Assembly: GCA_024642705.1 (NCBI GenBank)
Contig: JAHEAQ010000022.1
Coordinates: 1-57,231, forward strand
Direction: 5' to 3'
Length of the DNA stretch: 57,231 bases
Source: Bacteroidota bacterium
Lineage (GTDB): Bacteria; Bacteroidota; Bacteroidia; Chitinophagales; Saprospiraceae
Both the position numbers and the translations under genes were made by a program. Shown here one piece after another: positions 27,834 to 36,228 of this stretch (position 1 is its first letter; each line of letters begins with the position of its first letter). The notes under the pieces were generated by a model. That model was not told the origin of the DNA. It worked only from the letters and a program-made list of their open reading frames with translations, and made no database searches.

Positions 27834-28925
27834 TTAAACGTCATAAGTAATCTCCACATTCTTGGTCTGTGGCCTGGCTTGGCATGTTAATATATAGCCA
27901 TCCTCAATTTCATCATCATCCAAAGCAAGACAACTGTCCATACTAACCTGTCCTTTTAATAATTTAGCCATACATGATGAGCAAGCACCACTAGTACAGG
28001 AATATGGAGGATCGAGTTTTTTCTCAATTAGCGTTTCCAATATGGTTTTTGTTCCATCCATAACCATAGAATAACGTTCTTTGTTAAGAATCACTTCCAA
28101 GTTAGCAATTCCATCCATTGCTTCACTTGTAGTGCCATTTTCAGATTTTGAATTGGAAAATAATTCCTTATGAATACTCTGCCTATTTACATTTTTACTA
28201 ATCAAGGTGGATTCTACATTTTGAACCATGTCTCCGGGACCACAAATAAAATAAAGACGCGGATGATTTCTATTGCTCAATTCTTTTAAAATTAGCTTCG
28301 TCATTTTAGCATCCAACCGACCAGATTTGGTTTTATCTGATTTTTTAAATAATGAAAAGCTCTTTTTAGTTGGATTTTCAACGCCAGTATAAATATGTTC
28401 AACTTCAAACTGTCCCCCATATGTTCTTTCTAATTGATCAATAGAATCCTTGAAAATTGTTGTGGATTCATCCTTGTTAACATAAAATAAATAAACCTTA
28501 CTTAGAGGTTCATCTTCTAAAGCATGTTTGATAATTGAAAAAATAGGTGTAATTCCACTACCTCCAGCAAAAAAAATCAAATCCCTTCTTTTATCTCCGT
28601 CAGGTTCAAATACAAATCGACCTTCGGGATTCATTATACTTAAGACATCGCCAACTTTTACTTCATTACAAAGATAATTTGACATTAATCCCATATTTAC
28701 TTTTTTCACAGTAATTCCAAAAGTAGATTCATTGGGGCTTGTGAATATCGAATAAGCTCTACGCTCTTCCTTTCCATCAATATTTGCCTTGATAGTTATA
28801 TATTGTCCAGCCTTATACTCAAATTCATTGAGGTGTTCTTTTGGTATTTCAAATAGAAAACTTTTACTATTTGATGTCTCTTCAATTATTTTCTGAATGG
28901 TTAAAGAACGAAATGTATTACTCAT
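27834..28925 (-). CDS. PaaE-type NAD(P)H reductase with fused 2Fe-2S ferredoxin
   Basis: 363 residues. The N-terminal FAD domain of the ferredoxin-NADP reductase class has RAYSIFTSP (56-64); the NAD(P)H domain has [15 protein letters not shown] (118-132) and FICGPGDMV (227-234). From about 275 a plant-type ferredoxin has Cys 310, 315, 318 and 348 in exact C-x4-C-x2-C-x29-C spacing. The order reductase-then-ferredoxin is that of PaaE and related oxygenase reductases, which feed electrons to di-iron enzymes. An AlkB-type di-iron hydroxylase gene starts 26 bases away in the opposite direction and is the obvious electron acceptor (inference). Confidence 0.93.
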   Translation of the reverse strand: MSNTFRSLTIQKIIEETSNSKSFLFEIPKEHLNEFEYKAGQYITIKANIDGKEERRAYSIFTSPNESTFGITVKKVNMGLMSNYLCNEVKVGDVLSIMNPEGRFVFEPDGDKRRDLIFFAGGSGITPIFSIIKHALEDEPLSKVYLFYVNKDESTTIFKDSIDQLERTYGGQFEVEHIYTGVENPTKKSFSLFKKSDKTKSGRLDAKMTKLILKELSNRNHPRLYFICGPGDMVQNVESTLISKNVNRQSIHKELFSNSKSENGTTSEAMDGIANLEVILNKERYSMVMDGTKTILETLIEKKLDPPYSCTSGACSSCMAKLLKGQVSMDSCLALDDDEIEDGYILTCQARPQTKNVEITYDV

Positions 28926-28951
28926 TAAATCTTATTTATTAATTTCGAACC

Positions 28952-29992
28952 GTGAAGATAAGAGACTTAAAATATTTGTTAGCGTATTTAATACCTTTTT
29001 CAGCTTTTTTAGCTTTGGAACTTAGGTCAGTTTGGTCTTTTAGCACAGTTATTTTGGCATTTCTGATTATTCCAGTTTTTGAACTTATATTTAAGCCTAA
29101 TCCAAATCTAATTAGTTCAGAATTACAACTAGATAAAAGTGCAAATGTTTTTTTTGAGTCAATTTTATATTTAAATATTCCTATTCTATTTATTCTAATA
29201 TTTCGAACTTTTACAATCATTCAATTAGACATTACAAATATTGAAACTTTAGGACTTTTCATGAATGTTGGAATAGTAATGGCAACAACAGGAATAAATG
29301 TCGCACATGAAATAGGACATAGAAAAGGGAAATTAAATAAAATTTGCGCTGCTTTATTGCTAATTCCGAGTTTATATGGACATTTTACGTTAGAACACAA
29401 CTATGGCCACCATAAATGGGTTGCGACCCCAGAAGATCCAGTAAGTGCAGAACTAAATCAAAATTTATATGCATTTATCTATAGTGCAGTAATTGGGGTA
29501 TTCAAAAATTCTTGGAGGATAAGTTTTCGGATGCAAGAAAAAAAGGGATTAAGTTTATGGCACTTTTCGAATGAATTGATTTGGATTAGCTTGGCTCAAA
29601 TTTTTCTTTTCTCCTTGATTTTCTATTTTGGAAATTTTTTTAGTTTAATCTTTTTTATTAGCGCAGCAATCTTTAGTTTTTCATTGTTGGAATCTATAGA
29701 TTATATAGAACATTATGGTTTGAGGAGAAAATTATTAAGTTCGGGAAAATATGAAATTGTCAATGAGAAACATTCTTGGAATTCAGAGCACGAAATAGGC
29801 AGAATTTTTCTTTATGAATTAACAAGACACACAGATCATCATATATCTTCGATTCGGAAATATCAAAATTTGCGCAATCTTAGAAATAGTCCCCAATTGC
29901 CTTTTGGTTATCCTTCGGCTATATTGGTTGCATTGTTACCTCCATTGTGGTTCAGTATTATGAATCCATTGGTCAAATCTTATAACAATTAA
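28952..29992 (+). CDS. AlkB-type membrane-bound di-iron alkane/fatty-acyl hydroxylase
   Basis: 346 residues from a GTG start; no in-frame ATG occurs before residue 104, and starting later would delete the first membrane helices. The three histidine boxes of integral-membrane hydroxylases are complete: HEIGHRK (119-125), EHNYGHH (148-154) and [14 protein letters not shown] (292-305). The AlkB-specific EHYG (253-256) is also there. Such enzymes hydroxylate terminal methyl groups of alkanes or related chains at the cytoplasmic side of the inner membrane. No rubredoxin gene is near; the divergent ferredoxin-reductase is the probable partner. The next gene overlaps its stop by one base. Confidence 0.87.
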   Translation: MKIRDLKYLLAYLIPFSAFLALELRSVWSFSTVILAFLIIPVFELIFKPNPNLISSELQLDKSANVFFESILYLNIPILFILIFRTFTIIQLDITNIETLGLFMNVGIVMATTGINVAHEIGHRKGKLNKICAALLLIPSLYGHFTLEHNYGHHKWVATPEDPVSAELNQNLYAFIYSAVIGVFKNSWRISFRMQEKKGLSLWHFSNELIWISLAQIFLFSLIFYFGNFFSLIFFISAAIFSFSLLESIDYIEHYGLRRKLLSSGKYEIVNEKHSWNSEHEIGRIFLYELTRHTDHHISSIRKYQNLRNLRNSPQLPFGYPSAILVALLPPLWFSIMNPLVKSYNN

Positions 29993-30708
29993 TGAAGTTA
30001 TCAATTATCATACCTGCCTATAATGAGGCTGCTACTATTGAAAAATTATTAGACAGAATTAGAGATGTAAAGTTAATCGCTGATATTTCAAAGGAGATTC
30101 TTATTGTAAATGATGCTTCTACGGATAATACCGCTGAAATAACCAGGAAATACATTCAAAAGTATTCAGAATTAGATTTCAAATTATTTGAGCATGAAGT
30201 TAATCAAGGAAAAGGAGCAGCTTTGCATAAAGGAATAAATAATGCATCTGGAGATATAATCGTAATCCAAGATGCAGATTTAGAATATGATCCAGAAGAA
30301 TTTAATATTCTATTGAAACCTATTCTTGATGGCTACGCAGATGTAGTTTATGGGTCCAGATTCATGGGCGGCAAACCTCATAGGATTCTTTTTTATTGGC
30401 ATTCAATTGGAAATAAATTCTTAACAATGCTTTCCAATGCATTGACCAATTTGAATCTCACCGATATGGAAACATGTTATAAGATGTGGAAGAGAGAAAT
30501 TATCCAATCTGTGGAATTAAAGGAGAAAAGATTTGGGTTTGAACCAGAAGTAACAGCAAAAATATCAAGAATTAAAGGTGTTAGAATTTATGAATTAGGC
30601 ATTTCTTACTATGGAAGGTCATACGAGGATGGGAAGAAAATTGGTTGGAAAGACGGCTTTAGAGCAATATACTGCATTATGAAGTATAATATATGGGCTA
30701 AAAAATAA
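29992..30708 (+). CDS. Family 2 glycosyltransferase, polyprenol-phosphate type
   Basis: 238 residues, GT-A fold: [17 protein letters not shown] at the start, IVNDASTD, the metal-binding [12 protein letters not shown] and the later [11 protein letters not shown] with [17 protein letters not shown]. This combination matches dolichol/undecaprenol-phosphate mannosyl- or glucosyltransferases without the C-terminal membrane part, which move a sugar from a nucleotide to a lipid carrier. Its ATG overlaps the stop of the hydroxylase gene by one base, so the two are translationally coupled. Why a lipid-carrier glycosyltransferase is coupled to an AlkB-type hydroxylase is unclear. Confidence 0.87.
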   Translation: MKLSIIIPAYNEAATIEKLLDRIRDVKLIADISKEILIVNDASTDNTAEITRKYIQKYSELDFKLFEHEVNQGKGAALHKGINNASGDIIVIQDADLEYDPEEFNILLKPILDGYADVVYGSRFMGGKPHRILFYWHSIGNKFLTMLSNALTNLNLTDMETCYKMWKREIIQSVELKEKRFGFEPEVTAKISRIKGVRIYELGISYYGRSYEDGKKIGWKDGFRAIYCIMKYNIWAKK

Positions 30709-30756
30709 GATTTAAATCAATCCATTATATGTGCTACCACAAAAATTCCTTCTTTT

Positions 30757-32139
30757 TTAATATTTGCCTGGAGCCATAAATTTTTGATTTTTACTATCTA
30801 TTACCAACACCCAGTCATGCCCTATACCTGAGGTAGGAGGAGTAATATTTACATTTTTTGACTTATGAATTGGATTCGAAGGATATGCATTTCCAGTCCT
30901 AGTATCATACCACCAACCTATTAGTTTTTTCCCATTTAATACCGACAAATCAATGCTTACTTCTTTTCCTGTAGGAAAATAGAACATTGCATACGATCCA
31001 TTGATGTCCCTTGTGGCTGTGACATAGTTATCGTCTTCTTCTTGCAGACTTATGATCATTTTTTGATCAGGTATCCTTGTCAAAAAAGGACGAGATAAAA
31101 TAAGATTTTTTAGATGTTTTACCTGGTTTGCCATTGGCAAATCAAGTGCTGCCATCCAAGGCCTTGAAGGACCATTTATGGGCTGTTTATCTAAATTGTA
31201 CATCTGCCATACATCATGACATCCATAGGTCTGGCCGAAAGCTCCGGCGAAAACATTCCAATACATGATTCGACGTATATCTTCTGGGATGCTATTTCCA
31301 AGTTCTTTTGCATTAAAGCAATTAGGGTGATCTTCATATAAGGGTTCTCCATCTAAGACAGGCTTAACTGGATTCAAATTGTAATCATTTTGGATGTAAA
31401 GATATGTAGGCTTATTAGGACAATGACCTGTTTGGTGCATGTTGAAATCTAACCAATTTTCATTATGAAACCAGGTTGAAGATCCTCCATATTGATGAGG
31501 TTGTGGGTGAAAACTCATGATGCAATTATTATACCCACCTACGGCAGATGCAATTCCTTCAGCCATTGCATTCCAAATTTTGGTGTCCTGACTGTTTTTT
31601 CTCGGATTTCTATCTCCTCCTATTATCCACACAATATTATCATAATTTTTGTATCTATCACCCAGCCAAGATCCGAATCGTCCAGCATTTTGCACATCAA
31701 AAATTTCTGGTCCTTCACCCCATGAATCTTTGAACACCTTATCCCCCCAAGTTGGTAATAATGCAATATAGATTCCCAATTTTTTAGCTTCAGAAATTAT
31801 ATTATCAACATGTTGGAAATATTTTTCATTTGGCAATAAAGGATTGTTATTGATGAGAGGTCTATCTCCATTTGCATTTGGCGTGTTTAAACCATCCAGT
31901 TCAGCTAAAGCACAAGCTTGAACGACGTTGAATCCTTGATCAGCCCTTTTGGTTAAATATTTGACAGCATCTGCTTTACTGCATCTGTGGAAAAGTTCCC
32001 AAGCTGTATCTGCCATCCAAAAAAAAGGAGTGCCATCTTCTTGAACAATAAATCTATTGTTTTCACTAACTTTTAATTTTTGAGCAGGTAGAGACGTTAT
32101 AAAAAAGTATAAAATGAAACCAACAATGATAACCCTCAT
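30757..32139 (-). CDS. Secreted glycoside hydrolase, GH140/DUF4038-like
   Basis: 460 residues with a signal peptide ending SLPAQ. A TIM barrel of the DUF4038/GH140 type fills residues 22-360: FFWMADTAWELFHR, DQGFNVVQACALAE, WIIGGDRNPR and VKPVLDGEPLYED. Asp176 and Glu265 in the last two blocks are the likely acid/base and nucleophile by position (inference). The C-terminal approximately 90 residues resemble the small beta domain usually joined to this family (GWWYDTRTGNAYPSNPIHKSKNVNITPP). GH140 enzymes release apiose from pectic rhamnogalacturonan II; other members act on other plant or algal glycans. No SusCD pair is beside it. Confidence 0.83.
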   Translation of the reverse strand: MRVIIVGFILYFFITSLPAQKLKVSENNRFIVQEDGTPFFWMADTAWELFHRCSKADAVKYLTKRADQGFNVVQACALAELDGLNTPNANGDRPLINNNPLLPNEKYFQHVDNIISEAKKLGIYIALLPTWGDKVFKDSWGEGPEIFDVQNAGRFGSWLGDRYKNYDNIVWIIGGDRNPRKNSQDTKIWNAMAEGIASAVGGYNNCIMSFHPQPHQYGGSSTWFHNENWLDFNMHQTGHCPNKPTYLYIQNDYNLNPVKPVLDGEPLYEDHPNCFNAKELGNSIPEDIRRIMYWNVFAGAFGQTYGCHDVWQMYNLDKQPINGPSRPWMAALDLPMANQVKHLKNLILSRPFLTRIPDQKMIISLQEEDDNYVTATRDINGSYAMFYFPTGKEVSIDLSVLNGKKLIGWWYDTRTGNAYPSNPIHKSKNVNITPPTSGIGHDWVLVIDSKNQKFMAPGKY

Positions 32140-32160
32140 TTTGAAAGTATTTTATTATTA

Positions 32161-32778
32161 CTAAATTGACCAAATTATTAATAAAATACCAAATACCGTT
32201 AATGCAATCCCAGCAATTCTATTAATCCATATTAATTGAATGCTTTTTAGCCTTCTTCTTAGCAGTTGTGCTAGAAATATTTTCAATGAATCCGTGGTAA
32301 TTATTACAAAAAAAATGCTTCCTAAGAAATAAATACTTTCTATTCCTGATATGTTTCTTCCTAATACATATGTTGAAATTACCGAGATCCAAAAAACAAA
32401 AGTGAACGGATTTATGGTATTTACTAAAAAGCCTTTGATGAAAAACTGCAAGTAATTTTTACCGCTAAATAATTCCGAATTTTTTATTTCCTTAAATTTA
32501 CTGAATATGGAATAAAGGCCAAATCCAATAAGCACAGCGCCCCCTACTATTCCCATTATCAATTTAAAATAATCTCCTTCAACTATATAGCTAATCTTGT
32601 GAATGAATTGGTAGGTAATCGCAATAAATAAAAAGTCACTAAACCAAATGCCAAGACCAACAGAGAGTCCTGCTTTATGACCTTTCTCTATAGAACTTTG
32701 AGTAAGCGCTATAAATATAGGACCCAATAATATACTCAGGGTAAGCCCGAATAATATGCCTTCAAATATATATTGCAT
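32161..32778 (-). CDS. LysE-family exporter
   Basis: 205 residues with about six membrane helices. The N-terminal GLTLSILLGPIFIALTQSSIEKGHKAGLSVGLGIWFSD block is the LysE/RhtB signature (conserved Gly-Pro and the GxxAGL loop), and NTINPFTFVFWISV carries the second conserved NPxxxxFW. Family members pump amino acids or related small molecules out of the cell. The substrate is unknown. It ends 21 bases before the start of the glycosidase gene on the same strand, so the two may be cotranscribed, LysE first. Confidence 0.88.
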   Translation of the reverse strand: MQYIFEGILFGLTLSILLGPIFIALTQSSIEKGHKAGLSVGLGIWFSDFLFIAITYQFIHKISYIVEGDYFKLIMGIVGGAVLIGFGLYSIFSKFKEIKNSELFSGKNYLQFFIKGFLVNTINPFTFVFWISVISTYVLGRNISGIESIYFLGSIFFVIITTDSLKIFLAQLLRRRLKSIQLIWINRIAGIALTVFGILLIIWSI

Positions 32779-33047
32779 GCTCGAAGATAATAAAGAGAAT
32801 GATTTAGAATCTAAACTTCTTCTGAAAAGTCTTCAAGCTATAATAATAACGATAATATTTGTTTTTAAGCAATTCATAATTATTACGCCAAAAACAATCT
32901 TTAGAGCATCTTATACAAAGTATTGTGGTTTTAGTAAACCTTTTGCAATAAGTTCTATTACAATAGGCAGGTAAAAAATGTAAATTCTTGAGAAGAATTT
33001 CTTTTTACTAACTTTATTTCCAAAAACATCAGTTATAAATATAAAAA

Positions 33048-34127
33048 ATGAAATTTTATAGATCAATAATATATCTCTTTTTAATACTTTTAGTTGCTTC
33101 TTGTAGCGAAGAATTTCAGCAAAAATTATCCTCTACACCTAATGCATTAGGTTCTGCCAATGAAATTAATGTAATTGCCGACCAAGAACTTTGGGACGGG
33201 GAAATTGGTGACACTTTTAGATTTTATTTCGAAGCTGCTTATCCCATGCTGCCAAGACCTGAATCCATATTTAATGTTAGACATTTTACTCCTGAGGAAC
33301 TTATTTCTGGACCTACCAGAAAAGAATTAAGAACCTATTTATACTTATCTGATTTAAGCAATACCAATTCGTCTACAGCAAACTCAATAGCGAAGGATAT
33401 TGGAGAAGAGAAATTCATGCAAATTAAGAGAGAGGGCTCTAAAAACAACGTGGTTGGAAGAAATAAATGGGCATCAGGTCAATTAATAATTTACTTAGCA
33501 GGAAGAGATAAACAAGACCTTTTTGATAACATCAAGAATAGTTTTTCATCCATCAGCAAAAAAATATATGAACAAGATTTCAAACAAATCAAGGGATATA
33601 CTTATGTGAGCGGCTATAATAAAGTATTGACGTCTGAAATTGAAGAGAAACTTGGAGTAAAAATTCAAATTCCTGGAGATTATATAAAAGCAAAATGGGA
33701 TGAAAAAGAAAAATTGTTTTGGGTTCGTAAAGAAACACCGATGACAAGTTTAAGCATTGTTATCAAAGCTTTTAAATATGAAAATGAGAACCAATTGACA
33801 AAAGAGTTTTTAAAAGATAAAATCAATGAATTTGGAAAAACCTATGTCAAAACCAATACAGTCAATTCTCATCTTGTAGTAAATGACGAAGATTTGCCAT
33901 TATATACCAATGTTCGCGATATTAATGGGCAATATACTTTTGAAATGAGAGGAATTTGGGAAGCTACACATGATTACATGGGAGGACCTTTCTTTTCGTA
34001 CCTAATTATTGACAAATCGCAGAAAAAACTCTTTTTAATTTTTGATTTTTTACTTGCTCCAGGAAAAGATAAACGCGATCTAATGCAACAATTGGAGTTG
34101 ATTACTAATACTGTGGAAATTTTATAA
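33048..34127 (+). CDS. DUF4837 family lipoprotein
   Basis: 359 residues. A lipobox ILLVASC places lipidation at Cys19, so the mature protein sits in the inner or outer membrane facing the periplasm. The region after it (ANEINVIADQELWDGEIGDTFRFYFEAAYPMLPRPESIFNVRHF) and the late segment MRGIWEATHDYMGGPFFSYLIID match the Bacteroidota family DUF4837 as I know it. The function is unknown. A TTG (32988-32990), an 18-base spacer and TAACTTTA (33009-33016) upstream is a plausible promoter. A short stem AAATTCTT/AAGAATTT at 32982-33000 overlaps it. Confidence 0.85.
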   Translation: MKFYRSIIYLFLILLVASCSEEFQQKLSSTPNALGSANEINVIADQELWDGEIGDTFRFYFEAAYPMLPRPESIFNVRHFTPEELISGPTRKELRTYLYLSDLSNTNSSTANSIAKDIGEEKFMQIKREGSKNNVVGRNKWASGQLIIYLAGRDKQDLFDNIKNSFSSISKKIYEQDFKQIKGYTYVSGYNKVLTSEIEEKLGVKIQIPGDYIKAKWDEKEKLFWVRKETPMTSLSIVIKAFKYENENQLTKEFLKDKINEFGKTYVKTNTVNSHLVVNDEDLPLYTNVRDINGQYTFEMRGIWEATHDYMGGPFFSYLIIDKSQKKLFLIFDFLLAPGKDKRDLMQQLELITNTVEIL

Positions 34128-34220
34128 TATTTAATTAAGTTGTTAAGATATTATTTGTTGTTCTAATATTTAAAATGAGGATTTGGTTAACTTTTAAATA
34201 TTGCTTATGTTGGTTTTAAT

Positions 34221-34685
34221 ATGAAACCAATACATATTATAATCATTTTAATTGTTATTTTTTTTGGCAATCAAGTTTCAGGTCAAGACTTTGGTAAATA
34301 TTCTTCAAGTGAGTTAGAAGTTTTTGCTCGCACCTACATGGAAGCCAAAAATGAAAACATGAACAGATCTAATTTGCCTTCTATCCAAACACTTCAGCTA
34401 AAATTTGGGATTACTGACGAGCATTTAAAAAGCCTTTTTGACGAAGAGTTCAGTAAATCAAACAAATTTTTCACTCCAGAGGATAAGTTATTTGTAGAAG
34501 CAGTAAAAAAGGAAAAAGAAGATTTCGTAAATAATAAACAAAGAAGGTTAGAACAACTATGTCAACTTAATGGGATAGAATCCAAAGTTTATTTAGAAAT
34601 TTTGAGCAAATATGAGCTATCCACCGTTTTCCAGCAGAAATTATACCCCTATTTTCAATTGTATTTCAAAACCATTGGAAAATGA
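34221..34685 (+). CDS. Small exported helical protein, unknown
   Basis: 154 residues with a signal peptide ending NQVSGQ. The mature part is almost all charged amphipathic helix (EVFARTYMEAKNENMNR; FVEAVKKEKEDFVNNKQRRLEQL) without cysteine-based or catalytic motifs apart from a single Cys. I do not recognise a family with confidence; it resembles DUF4168-like periplasmic proteins in size and pattern. Its stop overlaps the start of the esterase gene by four bases, so the two are translationally coupled and probably secreted together. Confidence 0.75.
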   Translation: MKPIHIIIILIVIFFGNQVSGQDFGKYSSSELEVFARTYMEAKNENMNRSNLPSIQTLQLKFGITDEHLKSLFDEEFSKSNKFFTPEDKLFVEAVKKEKEDFVNNKQRRLEQLCQLNGIESKVYLEILSKYELSTVFQQKLYPYFQLYFKTIGK

Positions 34686-36205
34686 GGATACTGCTACTAT
34701 ATTTTTTCATGTTTCTTTTAGGTAATGTTTTGGGGCAAAATCCATTGCGATACGACCAGAAAATATTTCCTAATGTAACTGAAAGTATTGAAATATTTAG
34801 CACTGGAGTTCCAAAACCAGTCAATGCATTCGATTTTTATTCATTTATTACAGGTTACCCATTAAATGTTAAAGAATACAACACTCAACAAGTTAACTTA
34901 TATATGGATATTTTCGAACCACAAGGAGATACCATTTCAAAAAGGCCACTGGTAATTTTATGTTTTGGGGGAGGATTTTTGAGTGGGAATAGAAAATATT
35001 GGAGCATAAGGTTAATTGCAACTGCACTTGCTAGGATGGGCTATGTCACTGCAAGTATTGACTATAGACTTGGAATGAATATATATGATAAAGATTTAGG
35101 AGCAAGATCAGTATATAGAGGTGTTCAAGATAGTAGATCTGCAATAAGATTTTTCAAGGCAGATGCTTCAGCCCTAAATAAATATAAAATTGATACCAGC
35201 AATATTTTTATTGGAGGTCACAGTTCTGGAGCATTTATTAGCCTTCATAATATTTTTCTTGATAATGATATTGAAAGACCAAATTCGACTAGAAATTGGA
35301 TGCAAGACGGGAGAGAGATACCTGATTTAGGTTGTCTTGATTGCGTTGGAGACAACAAAACTTTTAATGGAAAAGCGAAAGGTGTTTTTAGTTTGGCAGG
35401 GGCAATAGGCTTTTTGAATTTAATAGAGAATGGTGAGGAAACACCACCTGAGATGTTTCATAGTATCGATGATGGAACAGTACCTTATAATAGCGGCGAG
35501 CCCTTTTCTAATATAAGCGATTTAGTTATAGGTTCTGATCTACCTATCGTTCACGGTTCACTTCCCATTTCTTTAAGATGCGACACCTTAAGTGCTGATT
35601 ATCAATTTTATAAATATACTAATCGAGGTCATGATGTTCATGAGAACGGAGATTCAGCTCTTCATTCAGATATTATTCCAAGCATCAATGGATGGTTTTT
35701 TGAAAATTATCTTAAACCTGAAAGCACATCTTTATCTGGCGCTATTGATATATGTACTGACAATTTGCATCATGAGTTCACCTTAAACCACAATGGAATT
35801 AGTTATTTTGATTGGCAAATTACTGGCGGCACAATCAATAATTTAGATAAAAATTCAAACAAAGTGAATTTATTATGGGATGAAAACGCTTCCATTCATG
35901 AAATTTCAGTTTTTCCTTATAGTTGTATTGGAGCACCTGGAATATACCAAAAATTGGGTGTTAATATATATTCTGAGGGGAATAATACTTGGTTAGGTGG
36001 ACCGGGTTCGTGGAATAATCTTTCAAAGTGGAGTAATGGCCATCTACCTATATCATGTGAGAATGTTACTATCCCTTCTGAAAATTCAGAAATAGAAATT
36101 TTAGTGGATGCTTCCACAATAAGTAAGATTAGATCACTTGAAATTGGTCAAAATGTGCGCCTAGTAATTGAACAATTAGCAGAAATCGATATTATTGGAA
36201 ATTAG
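34682..36205 (+). CDS. Secreted alpha/beta-hydrolase (carboxylesterase) with C-terminal beta domains
   Basis: 507 residues with a signal peptide ending NVLGQ. An alpha/beta-hydrolase domain fills about 25-350: oxyanion FGGGFLSGNRKYW, nucleophile elbow GGHSSGAF, and a catalytic His in NRGHDVHENGD. After residue 350 there is a PKD-like segment (FTLNHNGISYFDWQITGGTI) and then a repeat-like block (WLGGPGSWNNLSKWSNGHLPISCENVTIP, then IEILVDASTI), common in large Bacteroidota surface proteins. It ends soon after, without the usual type IX sorting tail that I would expect. It is coupled to the preceding small gene. Confidence 0.82.
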   Translation: MRILLLYFFMFLLGNVLGQNPLRYDQKIFPNVTESIEIFSTGVPKPVNAFDFYSFITGYPLNVKEYNTQQVNLYMDIFEPQGDTISKRPLVILCFGGGFLSGNRKYWSIRLIATALARMGYVTASIDYRLGMNIYDKDLGARSVYRGVQDSRSAIRFFKADASALNKYKIDTSNIFIGGHSSGAFISLHNIFLDNDIERPNSTRNWMQDGREIPDLGCLDCVGDNKTFNGKAKGVFSLAGAIGFLNLIENGEETPPEMFHSIDDGTVPYNSGEPFSNISDLVIGSDLPIVHGSLPISLRCDTLSADYQFYKYTNRGHDVHENGDSALHSDIIPSINGWFFENYLKPESTSLSGAIDICTDNLHHEFTLNHNGISYFDWQITGGTINNLDKNSNKVNLLWDENASIHEISVFPYSCIGAPGIYQKLGVNIYSEGNNTWLGGPGSWNNLSKWSNGHLPISCENVTIPSENSEIEILVDASTISKIRSLEIGQNVRLVIEQLAEIDIIGN

Positions 36206-36228
36206 TAACTAGAGTTTTTCAATAAATT

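Noticed and set aside
28939-29220. 93-residue minus-strand frame at the start of the hydroxylase gene
   Set aside because: Antisense to the first membrane helices of the hydroxylase; would fill the divergent gap but shows no family features.
32756-32974. 72-residue plus-strand frame upstream of the DUF4837 gene
   Set aside because: It starts inside the opposite-strand LysE gene, has no family features and no promoter; most likely chance in AT-rich spacer.
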